DNA of 64,000 nt from Ptiloglossa arizonensis (Eukaryota; Arthropoda; Insecta; Hymenoptera; Colletidae): assembly GCF_051014685.1 (NCBI RefSeq), contig NC_135053.1, forward strand, positions 3,286,001-3,350,000, given 5' to 3'. Below the pieces are notes generated by a model. The model was not told where the DNA came from, ran no database searches, and saw only the letters and a list, made by a program, of their open reading frames with translations. A program made the translations under genes and the position numbers. Within the stretch, counting starts at the first letter, position 1; every line of letters begins with the position of its first letter. Below are positions 13,095 through 23,535 of this stretch, piece after piece.

Positions 13095-14339
13095 TAGAAC
13101 GGCCTAGGGGAAAAGTACGCATACCGTTGTAATCGGGCGAGTTTCTACTTTCAGATGCAATGGAAATTTTGCGGATTGGTCAATCCGTTCGCGAGATATG
13201 GCAGTTTGAAGGAAAGAATCGCTTGCGAAACTCAAAATTTTCGCAGTTCTGATGCTCGAAACGAATAACTAGAACGGCCTAGGGGAAAAGTACGCATACC
13301 GTTGTAATCGGGCTAGTTTCTACTTACAGACGCAACAGAAATTTTGCGGATTGGTCAATCCGTTCGCGAGATATGGCAGTTTGGAGGTAAGAATCGCTTG
13401 CGAAACACAAAATTTTCGCAGTTCTGATGCTCGACACGAATAAATAGAACGGCCTAGGGGAAAAGTACGCATACCGTTGTAATCGGGCGAGTTTCTACTT
13501 TCAGATGCAATGGAAATTTTGCGGATTGGTCAATCCGTTCGCGAGATATGGCAGTTTGAAGGTAAGAATCGCTTGCGAAACTCAAAATTTTCGCAGTTCT
13601 GATGCTCGAAACGAATAACTAGAACGGCCTAGGGGAAAAGTACGCATACCGTTGTAATCGGGCTAGTTTCTACTTACAGATGCAACAGAAATTTTGCGGA
13701 TTGGTCAATCCGTTCGCGAGATATGGCAGTTTGGAGGTAAGAAACGCTTGAGAAACTCATAATTTTCGCAGTTTTGATGCTCGAAACGAATAACTAGAAC
13801 GGCCTAGGGGAAAAGTACGCATACCGTTGTAATCGGGCGAGTTTCTACTTTCAGATGCAATGGAAATTTTGCGGATTGGTCAATCCGTTCGCGAGATATG
13901 GCAGTTTGGAGGTAAGAATCGCTTGCGAAACTCAAAATTTTCGCAGTTCTGATGCTCGAAACGAATAACTAGAACGGCCTAGGGGAAGAGTACGCATGCC
14001 GTTGTAATCGGGCGAGTTTCTACTTACAGGTGCAACAGAAATTTTGCGGATTGGTCAATCCGTTCGCGAGATATGGCAGTTTGGATGTAAGAAACGCTTG
14101 GGAAATTCAAAATTTTCGCAGTTCTGATGCTCGAAACGAATAACTAGAACGGCCTAGGGGAAAAGTACGCATACCGTTGTAATCGGGCGAGTTTCTACTT
14201 ACAGATGCAACAGAAATTTTGCGGATTGGTCAATCCGTTCGCGAGATATGGCAGTTTGGAGGTAAGAAACGCTTGAGAAACTCATAATTTTCGCAGTTCT
14301 GATGCTCGAAACGAATAACTAGAACGGCCTAGGGGAAAA

Positions 14340-15039
14340 GTACGCATACCGTTGTAATCGGGCGAGTTTCTACTTTCAGATGCAATGGAAATTTTGTGGA
14401 TTGGTCAATCCGTTCGCGAGATATGGCAGTTTGGAGGTAAGAATCGCTTGCGAAACACAAAATTTTCGCAGTTCTGATGCTCGAAACGAATAAATAGAAC
14501 GGCCTAGGGGAAAAGTACGCATACCGTTGTAATCGGGCGAGTTTCTACTTTCAGATGCAATGGAAATTTTGCGGATTGGTCAATCCGTTCGCGAGATATG
14601 GCAGTTTGAAGGTAAGAATCGCTTGCGAAACTCAAAATTTTCGCAGTTCTGATGCTCGAAACGAATAACTAGAACGGCCTAGGGGAAAAGTACGCATACC
14701 GTTGTAATCGGGCTAGTTTCTACTTACAGACGCAACAGAAATTTTGCGGATTGGTCAATCCGTTCGCGAGATATGGCAGTTTGGAGGTAAGAAACGCTTG
14801 AGAAACTCATAATTTTCGCAGTTCTGATGCTCGAAACGAATAACTAGAACGGCCTAGGGGAAAAGTACGCATACCGTTGTAATCGGGCGAGTTTCTACTT
14901 ACAGATGCAACAGAAATTTTGCGGATTGGTCAATCCGTTCGCGAGATATGGCAGTTTGGAGGTAAGAAACGCTTGAGAAACTCATAATTTTCGCAGTTCT
15001 GATGCTCGAAACGAATAACTAGAACGGCCTAGGGGAAAA
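14340..15039 (+). repeat. 700-bp HOR unit P-Q-R-S, copy 1
   Basis: Four monomers in the order P (ttgtggattgg, gaaacacaaaa, aataaatag), Q (ttgaaggtaagaat), R (ggctagtttc, cttacagacgc) and S (cttacag, ctcataatt). The next unit starts exactly 700 bp downstream with the same P monomer. Confidence 0.85.
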
Positions 15040-15739
15040 GTACGCATACCGTTGTAATCGGGCGAGTTTCTACTTTCAGATGCAATGGAAATTTTGTGGA
15101 TTGGTCAATCCGTTCGCGAGATATGGCAGTTTGGAGGTAAGAATCGCTTGCGAAACACAAAATTTTCGCAGTTCTGATGCTCGAAACGAATAAATAGAAC
15201 GGCCTAGGGGAAAAGTACGCATACCGTTGTAATCGGGCGAGTTTCTACTTTCAGATGCAATGGAAATTTTGCGGATTGGTCAATCCGTTCGCGAGATATG
15301 GCAGTTTGAAGGTAAGAATCGCTTGCGAAACTCAAAATTTTCGCAGTTCTGATGCTCGAAACGAATAACTAGAACGGCCTAGGGGAAAAGTACGCATACC
15401 GTTGTAATCGGGCTAGTTTCTACTTACAGATGCAACAGAAATTTTGCGGATTGGTCAATCCGTTCGCGAGATATGGCAGTTTGGAGGTAAGAAACGCTTG
15501 AGAAACTCATAATTTTCGCAGTTTTGATGCTCGAAACGAATAACTAGAACGGCCTAGGGGAAAAGTACGCATACCGTTGTAATCGGGCGAGTTTCTACTT
15601 TCAGCTGCAATGGAAATTTTGCGGATTGGTCAATCCGTTCGCGAGATATGGCAGTTTGGAGGTAAGAAACGCTTGAGAAACTCATAATTTTCGCAGTTCT
15701 GATGCTCGAAACGAATAACTAGAACGGCCTAGGGGAAAA
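15040..15739 (+). repeat. 700-bp HOR unit P-Q-R-S, copy 2
   Basis: Same P-Q-R order as the preceding unit. The R monomer has cagatgc rather than cagacgc and a gttttgatgc variant near 15523. The fourth monomer carries tcagctgcaatgg with ctcataatt, so it appears to be a recombinant of an atggaa-type 5' part and an S-type 3' part. Confidence 0.85.
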
Positions 15740-16439
15740 GTACGCATACCGTTGTAATCGGGCGAGTTTCTACTTTCAGATGCAATGGAAATTTTGTGGA
15801 TTGGTCAATCCGTTCGCGAGATATGGCAGTTTGGAGGTAAGAATCGCTTGCGAAACACAAAATTTTCGCAGTTCTGATGCTCGAAACGAATAAATAGAAC
15901 GGCCTAGGGGAAAAGTACGCATACCGTTGTAATCGGGCGAGTTTCTACTTTCAGATGCAATGGAAATTTTGCGGATTGGTCAATCCGTTCGCGAGATATG
16001 GCAGTTTGAAGGTAAGAATCGCTTGCGAAACTCAAAATTTTCGCAGTTCTGATGCTCGAAACGAATAACTAGAACGGCCTAGGGGAAAAGTACGCATACC
16101 GTTGTAATCGGGCTAGTTTCTACTTACAGATGCAACAGAAATTTTGCGGATTGGTCAATCCGTTCGCGAGATATGGCAGTTTGGAGGTAAGAAACGCTTG
16201 AGAAACTCATAATTTTCGCAGTTTTGATGCTCGAAACGAATAACTAGAACGGCCTAGGGGAAAAGTACGCATACCGTTGTAATCGGGCGAGTTTCTACTT
16301 TCAGCTGCAATGGAAATTTTGCGGATTGGTCAATCCGTTCGCGAGATATGGCAGTTTGGAGGTAAGAATCGCTTGCGAAACTCAAAATTTTCGCAGTTCT
16401 GATGCTCGAAACGAATAACTAGAACGGCCTAGGGGAAGA
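15740..16439 (+). repeat. 700-bp HOR unit P-Q-R-S', copy 3
   Basis: Third consecutive unit. P, Q and R repeat with the gttttgatgc variant, and the fourth monomer again has tcagctgcaatgg but ends as a gaatcgcttgcg type rather than ctcataatt. The series then breaks at the gaagagtacgcatgcc monomer. Confidence 0.8.
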
Positions 16440-19400
16440 GTACGCATGCCGTTGTAATCGGGCGAGTTTCTACTTACAGGTGCAACAGAAATTTTGCGGA
16501 TTGGTCAATCCGTTCGCGAGATATGGCAGTTTGCAGGTAAGGAACGCTTGAGAAACTCAAAATTTTCGCAATTCTGATGCTCGAAACGAATAACTAGGAC
16601 GGCCTAGGGGAAAAGTACACGTGCCGTTGTAATCGGGCGAGTTTCTACTTACAGATGCAACAGAAATTTTGCGGAATGGTCAATCCGTTCGCGAGATATG
16701 GCAGTTTGGATGTAAGGAACGCTTGAGAAACTCAAAATTTTCGCAATTCTGATGCTCGAAACGAATAACTAGAACGGCCTAGGCGAAAAGTACGCATACC
16801 GTTGTAAGTGGGCGGGTTACTACTTTCAGATGCAACAGAAATTTTGCGGATTGGTCAATCCGTTCGCGAGATATGGCAGTTTGGAGGTAAGAAACGCTTG
16901 AGAAACTCATAATTTTCGCAGTTCTGATGCTCGAAACGAATAACTAGAACGGCCTAGGGGAAAAGTACGCATACCGCTGTAATCGGGCGAGTTTCTACTT
17001 TCAGATGCAATGGAAATTTTGCGGATTGGTCAATCCGTTCGCGAGATATGGCAGTTTGGAGGTAAGAATCGCTTGCGAAACACAAAATTTTCGCAGTTCT
17101 GATGCTCGAAACGAATAAATAGAACGGCCTAGGGGAAAAGTACGCATACCGTTGTAATCGGGCGAGTTTCTACTTTCAGATGCAATGGAAATTTTGCGGA
17201 TTGGTCAATCCGTTCGCGAGATATGGCAGTTTGAAGGTAAGAATCGCTTGCGAAACTCAAAATTTTCGCAGTTCTGATGCTCGAAACGAATAACTAGAAC
17301 GGCCTAGGGGAAAAGTACGCATACCGTTGTAATCGGGCTAGTTTCTACTTACAGACGCAACAGAAATTTTGCGGATTGGTCAATCCGTTCGCGAGATATG
17401 GCAGTTTGGAGGTAAGAAACGCTTGAGAAACTCATAATTTTCGCAGTTCTGATGCTCGAAACGAATAACTAGAACGGCCTAGGGGAAAAGTACGCATACC
17501 GTTGTAATCGGGCGAGTTTCTACTTACAGATGCAACAGAAATTTTGCGGATTGGTCAATCCGTTCGCGAGATATGGCAGTTTGGAGGTAAGAAACGCTTG
17601 AGAAACTCATAATTTTCGCAGTTCTGATGCTCGAAACGAATAACTAGAACGGCCTAGGGGAAAAGTACGCATACCGTTGTAATCGGGCGAGTTTCTACTT
17701 TCAGATGCAATGGAAATTTTGCGGATTGGTCAATCTGTTCGCGAGATATGGCAGTTTGGAGGTAAGAATCGCTTGCGAAACACAAAATTTTCGCAGTTCT
17801 GATGCTCGACACGAATAAATAGAACGGCCTAGGGGAAGAGTACGCATGCCGTTGTAATCGGGCGAGTTTCTACTTACAGGTGCAACAGAAATTTTGCGGA
17901 TTGGTCAATCCGTTCGCGAGATATGGCAGTTTGGAGGTAAGGAACGCTTGAGAAACTCAAAATTTTCGCAATTCTGATGCTCGAAACGAATAACTAGAAC
18001 GGCCTAGGGGAAAAGTACACGTGCCGTTGTAATCGGGCGAGTTTCTACTTACAGATGCAACAGAAATTTTGCGGAATGGTCAATCCGTTCGCGAGATATG
18101 GCAGTTTGGAGGTAAGGAACGCTTGAGAAACTCAAAATTTTCGCAATTCTGATGCTCGAAACGAATAACTAGAACGGCCTAGGCGAAAAGTACGCATACC
18201 GTTGTAAGTGGGCGGGTTTCTACTTTCAGATGCAACAGAAATTTTGCGGATTGGTCAATCCGTTCGCGAGATATGGCAGTTTGAAGGTAAGAATCGCTTG
18301 CGAAACTCAAAATTTTCGCAGTTCTGATGCTCGAAACGAATAACTAGAACGGCCTAGGGGAAAAGTACGCATACCGTTGTAATCGGGCGAGTTTCTACTT
18401 ACAGATGCAACAGAAATTTTGCGGATTGGTCAATCCGTTCGCGAGATATGGCAGTTTGGAGGTAAGAAACGCTTGAGAAACTCATAAATTTCGCAGTTCT
18501 GATGCTCGAAACGAATAACTAGAACGGCCTAGGGGAAAAGTACGCATACCGTTGTAATCGGGCGAGTTTCTACTTACAGATGCAACAGAAATTTTGCGGA
18601 TTGGTCAATCCGTTCGCGAGATATGGCAGTTTGGAGGTAAGAAACGCTTGAGAAACTCATAATTTTCGCAGTTCTGATGCTCGAAACGAATAACTAGAAC
18701 GGCCTAGGGGAAAAGTACGAATACCGTTGTAATCGGGCGAGTTTCTACTTTCAGATGCAATGGAAATTTTGCGGATTGGTCAATCCGTTCGCGAGATATG
18801 GCAGTTTGGAGGTAAGAATCGCTTGCGAAACACAAAATTTTCGCAGTTCTGATGCTCGAAACGAATAAATAGAACGGCCTAGGGGAAAAGTACGCATACC
18901 GTTGTAATCGGGCGAGTTTCTACTTTCAGATGCAATGGAAATTTTGCGGATTGGTCAATCCGTTCGCGAGATATGGCAGTTTGAAGGTAAGAATCGCTTG
19001 CGAAACTCAAAATTTTCGCAGTTCTGATGCTCGAAACGAATAACTAGAACGGCCTAGGGGAAAAGTACGCATACCGTTGTAATCGGGCTAGTTTCTACTT
19101 ACAGACGCAACAGAAATTTTGCGGATTGGTCAATCCGTTCGCGAGATATGGCAGTTTGGAGGTAAGAAACGCTTGAGAAACTCATAATTTTCGCAGTTCT
19201 GATGCTCGAAACGAATAACTAGAACGGCCTAGGGGAAAAGTACGCATACCGTTGTAATCGGGCGAGTTTCTACTTTCAGATGCAATGGAAATTTTGCGGA
19301 TTGGTCAATCCGTTCGCGAGATATGGCAGTTTGGAGGTAAGAATCGCTTGCGAAACACAAAATTTTCGCAGTTCTGATGCTCGAAACGAATAAATAGAAC

Positions 19401-21863
19401 GGCCTAGGGGAAAAGTACGCATACCGTTGTAATCGGGCGAGTTTCTACTTACAGATGCAACAGAAATTTTGCGGATTGGTCAATCCGTTCGCGAGATATG
19501 GCAGTTTGGAGGTAAGAAACGCTTGAGAAACTCATAATTTTCGCAGTTCTGATGCTCGAAACGAATAACTAGAACGGCCTAGGGGAAAAGTACGCATACC
19601 GTTGTAATCGGGCGAGTTTCTACTTTCAGATGCAATGGAAATTTTGCGGATTGGTCAATCTGTTCGCGAGATATGGCAGTTTGGAGGTAAGAATCGCTTG
19701 CGAAACACAAAATTTTCGCAGTTCTGATGCTCGACACGAATAAATAGAACGGCCTAGGGGAAAAGTACGCATACCGTTGTAATCGGGCGAGTTTCTACTT
19801 TCAGATGCAATGGAAATTTTGCGGATTGGTCAATCCGTTCGCGAGATATGGCAGTTTGAAGGTAAGAATCGCTTGCGAAACTCAAAATTTTCGCAGTTCT
19901 GATGCTCGAAACGAATAACTAGAACGGCCTAGGGGAAAAGTACGCATACCGTTGTAATCGGGCTAGTTTCTACTTACAGATGCAACAGAAATTTTGCGGA
20001 TTGGTCAATCCGTTCGCGAGATATGGCAGTTTGGAGGTAAGAAACGCTTGAGAAACTCATAATTTTCGCAGTTTTGATGCTCGAAACGAATAACTAGAAC
20101 GGCCTAGGGGAAAAGTACGCATACCGTTGTAATCGGGCGAGTTTCTACTTTCAGATGCAATGGAAATTTTGCGGATTGGTCAATCCGTTCGCGAGATATG
20201 GCAGTTTGGAGGTAAGAATCGCTTGCGAAACTCAAAATTTTCGCAGTTCTGATGCTCGAAACGAATAACTAGAACGGCCTAGGGGAAGAGTACGCATGCC
20301 GTTGTAATCGGGCGAGTTTCTACTTACAGGTGCAACAGAAATTTTGCGGATTGGTCAATCCGTTCGCGAGATATGGCAGTTTGGATGTAAGAAACGCTTG
20401 GGAAATTCAAAATTTTCGCAGTTCTGATGCTCGAAACGAATAACTAGAACGGCCTAGGGGAAAGTACGCATACCGTTGTAATCGGGCGAGTTTCTACTTT
20501 CAGATGCAACAGAAATTCTGCAGATTGGTCAATCCGTTCGCGAGATATGGCAGTTTGGAGGTAAGAATCGCTTGCGAAACTCAAAATTTTCGCAGTTCTG
20601 ATGCTCGAAACGAATAACTAGAACGGCCTAGGGGAAAAGTACGCATACCGTTGTAATCGGGCGAGTTTCTACTTACAGATGCAACAGAAATTTTGCGGAT
20701 TGGTCAAGCCGTTCGCGAGATATGGCAGTTTGGAGGTAAGAAACGCTTGAGAAACTCATAATATTCGCAGTTCTGATGCTCGAAACGAATAACTAGAACG
20801 GCCTAGGGGAAAAGTACGCATACCGTTGTAATCGGGCGAGTTTCTACTTTCAGATGCAATGGAAATTTTGCGGATTGGTCAATCCGTTCGCGAGATATGG
20901 CAGTTTGGAGGTAAGAATCGCTTGCGAAACACAAAATTTTCGCAGTTCTGATGCTCGAAACGAATAAATAGAACGGCCTAGGGGAAAAGTACGCATACCG
21001 TTGTAATCGGGCGAGTTTCTACTTTCAGATGCAATGGAAATTTTGCGGATTGGTCAATCCGTTCGCGAGATATGGCAGTTTGAAGGTAAGAATCGCTTGC
21101 GAAACTCAAAATTTTCGCAGTTCTGATGCTCGAAACGAATAACTAGAACGGCCTAGGGGAAAAGTACGCATACCGTTGTAATCGGGCTAGTTTCTACTTA
21201 CAGATGCAATGGAAATTTTGCTGATTGGTCAATCCGTTCGCGAGATATGGCAGTTTGGGTGTAACAAACGCTTGAGAAACTCAAAATTTTCGCAGTTCTG
21301 ATGCTCGAAACGAATAACTAGAACGGCCTAGGGGAAAAGTACGCATACCGTTGTAATCGGGCGAGTTTCTACTTACAGATGCAACAGAAATTTTGCGGAT
21401 TGGTCAATCCGTTCGCGAGATATGGCAGTTTGGGTGTAAGAAACGCTTGAGAAACTCAAAATTTTCGCAGTTCTGGTGCTCGAAACGAATAACTAGAACG
21501 GCCTAGGGGAAAAGTACGCACACCGTTGTAAATGGGCGGGTTTCTACTTTCAAATGCAACAGAAATTTTGCAGATTGGTCAATCCGTTCGCGACATATGG
21601 CAGTTTGGAGGTAAGAAACCCTTGAGAAACTCATAATTTTCGCAGTTCTGATGCTCGAAACGAATAACTAGAACGGCCTAGGGGAAAAGTACGCATACCG
21701 TTGTAATCGCGCGAGTTTCTACTTACAGATGCAACAGAAATTTTGCGGATTGGTCAATCCGTTCGCGAGATATGGCAGTTTGGAGGTAAGAAACGCTTGA
21801 GAAACTCATAATTTTCGCAGTTCTGATGCTCGAAACGAATAACTAGAACGGCCTAGGGGAAAA

Positions 21864-22563
21864 GTACGCATACCGTTGTAATCGGGCGAGTTTCTACTTT
21901 CAGATGCAATGGAAATTTTGCTGATTGGTCAATCCGTTCGCGAGATATGGCAGTTTGGAGGTAAGAATCACTTGCGAAACTCAAAATTTTCGCAGTTCTG
22001 ATGCTCGAAACGAATAACTAGAACGGCCTAGGGGAAAAGTACGCATACCGTTGTAATCGGGCGAGTTTCTACTTACAGATGCAACAGAAATTTTGCGGAT
22101 TGGTCAATCCGTTCGCGAGATATGGCAGTTTGGGTGTAAGAAACGCTTGAGGAACTCAAAATTTTCGCAGTTCTGATGCTCGAAACGCATAACTAGAACG
22201 GCCTAGGGGAAAAGTACGCATACCGTTGTAATCGGGCGAGTTTCTACTTACAGATGCAACAGAAATTCTGCGGATTGGTCAATCCGTTCGCGAGATATGG
22301 CAGTTTGGAGGTAAGAAACGGCTGAGAAACTCATAATTTTCGCAGTTCTGATGCTCGAAACGAATAACTAGAACGGCCTAGGGGAAAAGTACGCATACCG
22401 TTGTAAATGGGCGGGTTTCTACTTTCAGATGCAACAGAAATTTTGCGGATTGGTCAATCCGTTCGCGACATATGGCAGTTTGGAGGTAAGAAACACTTGA
22501 GAAACTCAAAATATTCGCAGTTCTGATGCTCGAAACGAATAACTAGAACGGCCTAGGGGAAAA
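21864..22563 (+). repeat. 700-bp tandem duplication, left copy
   Basis: Four monomers in order: ttgctgattgg with gaatcacttgcg; tttgggtgtaag with cgcataactag; ttctgcgg with aaacggctgag; taaatgggcggg with aaaatattcgc. The same order starts again 700 bp later. Small differences (gaggaactc near 22150, aaacacttgag near 22491) distinguish this copy. Confidence 0.88.
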
Positions 22564-23263
22564 GTACGCATACCGTTGTAATCGGGCGAGTTTCTACTTT
22601 CAGATGCAATGGAAATTTTGCTGATTGGTCAATCCGTTCGCGAGATATGGCAGTTTGGAGGTAAGAATCACTTGCGAAACTCAAAATTTTCGCAGTTCTG
22701 ATGCTCGAAACGAATAACTAGAACAGCCTAGGGGAAAAGTACGCATACCGTTGTAATCGGGCGAGTTTCTACTTACAGATGCAACAGAAATTTTGCGGAT
22801 TGGTCAATCCGTTCGCGAGATATGGCAGTTTGGGTGTAAGAAACGCTTGAGAAACTCAAAATTTTCGCAGTTCTGATGCTCGAAACGCATAACTAGAACG
22901 GCCTAGGGGAAAAGTACGCATACCGTTGTAATCGGGCGAGTTTCTACTTACAGATGCAACAGAAATTCTGCGGATTGGTCAATCCGTTCGCGAGATATGG
23001 CAGTTTGGAGGTAAGAAACGGCTGAGAAACTCATAATTTTCGCAGTTCTGATGCTCGAAACGAATAACTAGAACGGCCTAGGGGAAAAGTACGCATACCG
23101 TTGTAAATGGGCGGGTTTCTACTTTCAGATGCAACAGAAATTTTGCGGATTGGTCAATCCGTTCGCGACATATGGCAGTTTGGAGGTAAGAAACGCTTGA
23201 GAAACTCAAAATATTCGCAGTTCTGATGCTCGAAACGAATAATTAGAACGGCCTAGGGGAAAA
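22564..23263 (+). repeat. 700-bp tandem duplication, right copy
   Basis: Near-identical repeat of the preceding four monomers, with the private change aacagcctagg near 22724. It is immediately followed by the aattagaacgg monomer near 23242, which is not part of the duplicated unit. Confidence 0.88.
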
Positions 23264-23446
23264 GTACGCATACCGTTGTAATCGGGCGAGTTTCTACTTT
23301 CAGATGCAACGGAAATTTTGCGGATTGTTCAATCCGTTCGCGAGGTATGGCAGTTTGGAGGTAAGAATCGCTTGAGAAACTCAAAATTTTCGCAGTTCTG
23401 ATGCTCGAAACGAATAACTATAACGGCCTAGGGAAAAAGTACGCAT

Positions 23447-23461
23447 ACCGTTGTAATCGGG
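23447..23461 (+). promoter_or_regulatory. CENP-B-box-like element (partial match)
   Basis: Known: the mammalian CENP-B box core is TTCGnnnnAnnCGGG. Seen: accgttgtaatcggg matches seven of the nine fixed positions (xxCG, A, CGGG) and recurs in most left and central monomers. In right-end monomers with gtaatgggg the CGGG part is lost. A second seven-of-nine match per monomer is ttcgcgagatatggc (in this copy at 23512-23526). No copy I saw restores all nine positions. Function is unproven, and this may be chance. Confidence 0.25.
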
Positions 23462-23478
23462 CGAGTTTCTACTTTCAG

Positions 23479-23535
23479 ATGCAACAGAAATTTTGCGGAT
23501 TGGTCAATCCGTTCGCGAGATATGGCAGTTTGGAG
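23479..23535 (+). other. Stop-free 57-nt segment bracketed by splice-like motifs
   Basis: In the consensus monomer the pyrimidine-rich tttctactttcag, resembling a 3' splice acceptor, is followed by 57 nt (19 codons) with no stop from its atg. That segment is followed by gag|gtaaga, a near-perfect 5' splice donor. The remaining 118 nt would correspond to a short intron. Against coding use: subsets of monomers carry in-frame stops in this segment (agataaagcag, cagatataacag, tttttgaggatt), lose the acceptor (tttcacatgc) or lose the donor (ggaggaaag). I annotate it only as a recurrent sequence feature, not as a gene. Confidence 0.35.
23497..23510. other. 14-bp dyad ggattg-gt-caatcc
   Basis: A perfect 6-bp inverted repeat with a 2-bp spacer, present in the majority of monomers and followed after two bases by the palindrome tcgcga (23513-23518 here). 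Further dyads in the monomer are cctagg (23602-23607 here) and, in most copies, ttgag-aaa-ctcaa. The dyad is broken in defined variants (ggccaatcc, gtaaatcc, gacaatcc, ggggccaatcc). Confidence 0.7.

Larger units (their letters stand above)
12766..20460 (+). repeat. Block of four-monomer (700-bp) type family
   Basis: About 44 monomers built largely from four recurring types. P is atggaa with gcgaaacacaaaa and aataaatagaac. Q is atggaa with tttgaaggtaagaat. R is ggctagtttctacttacag. S is cttacag/acagaa with ctcataatt. Longer echoes exist. The gaagagtacgcatgcc marker occurs near 13986, 16436, 17836 and 20286, and about 16440-16960 resembles about 17840-18260 (1400 bp apart). About 13650-14150 resembles about 19950-20450 (6300 bp apart, 36 monomers). 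One-base loss near 20461 marks the right edge. No gene or non-satellite sequence is present. Confidence 0.82.
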
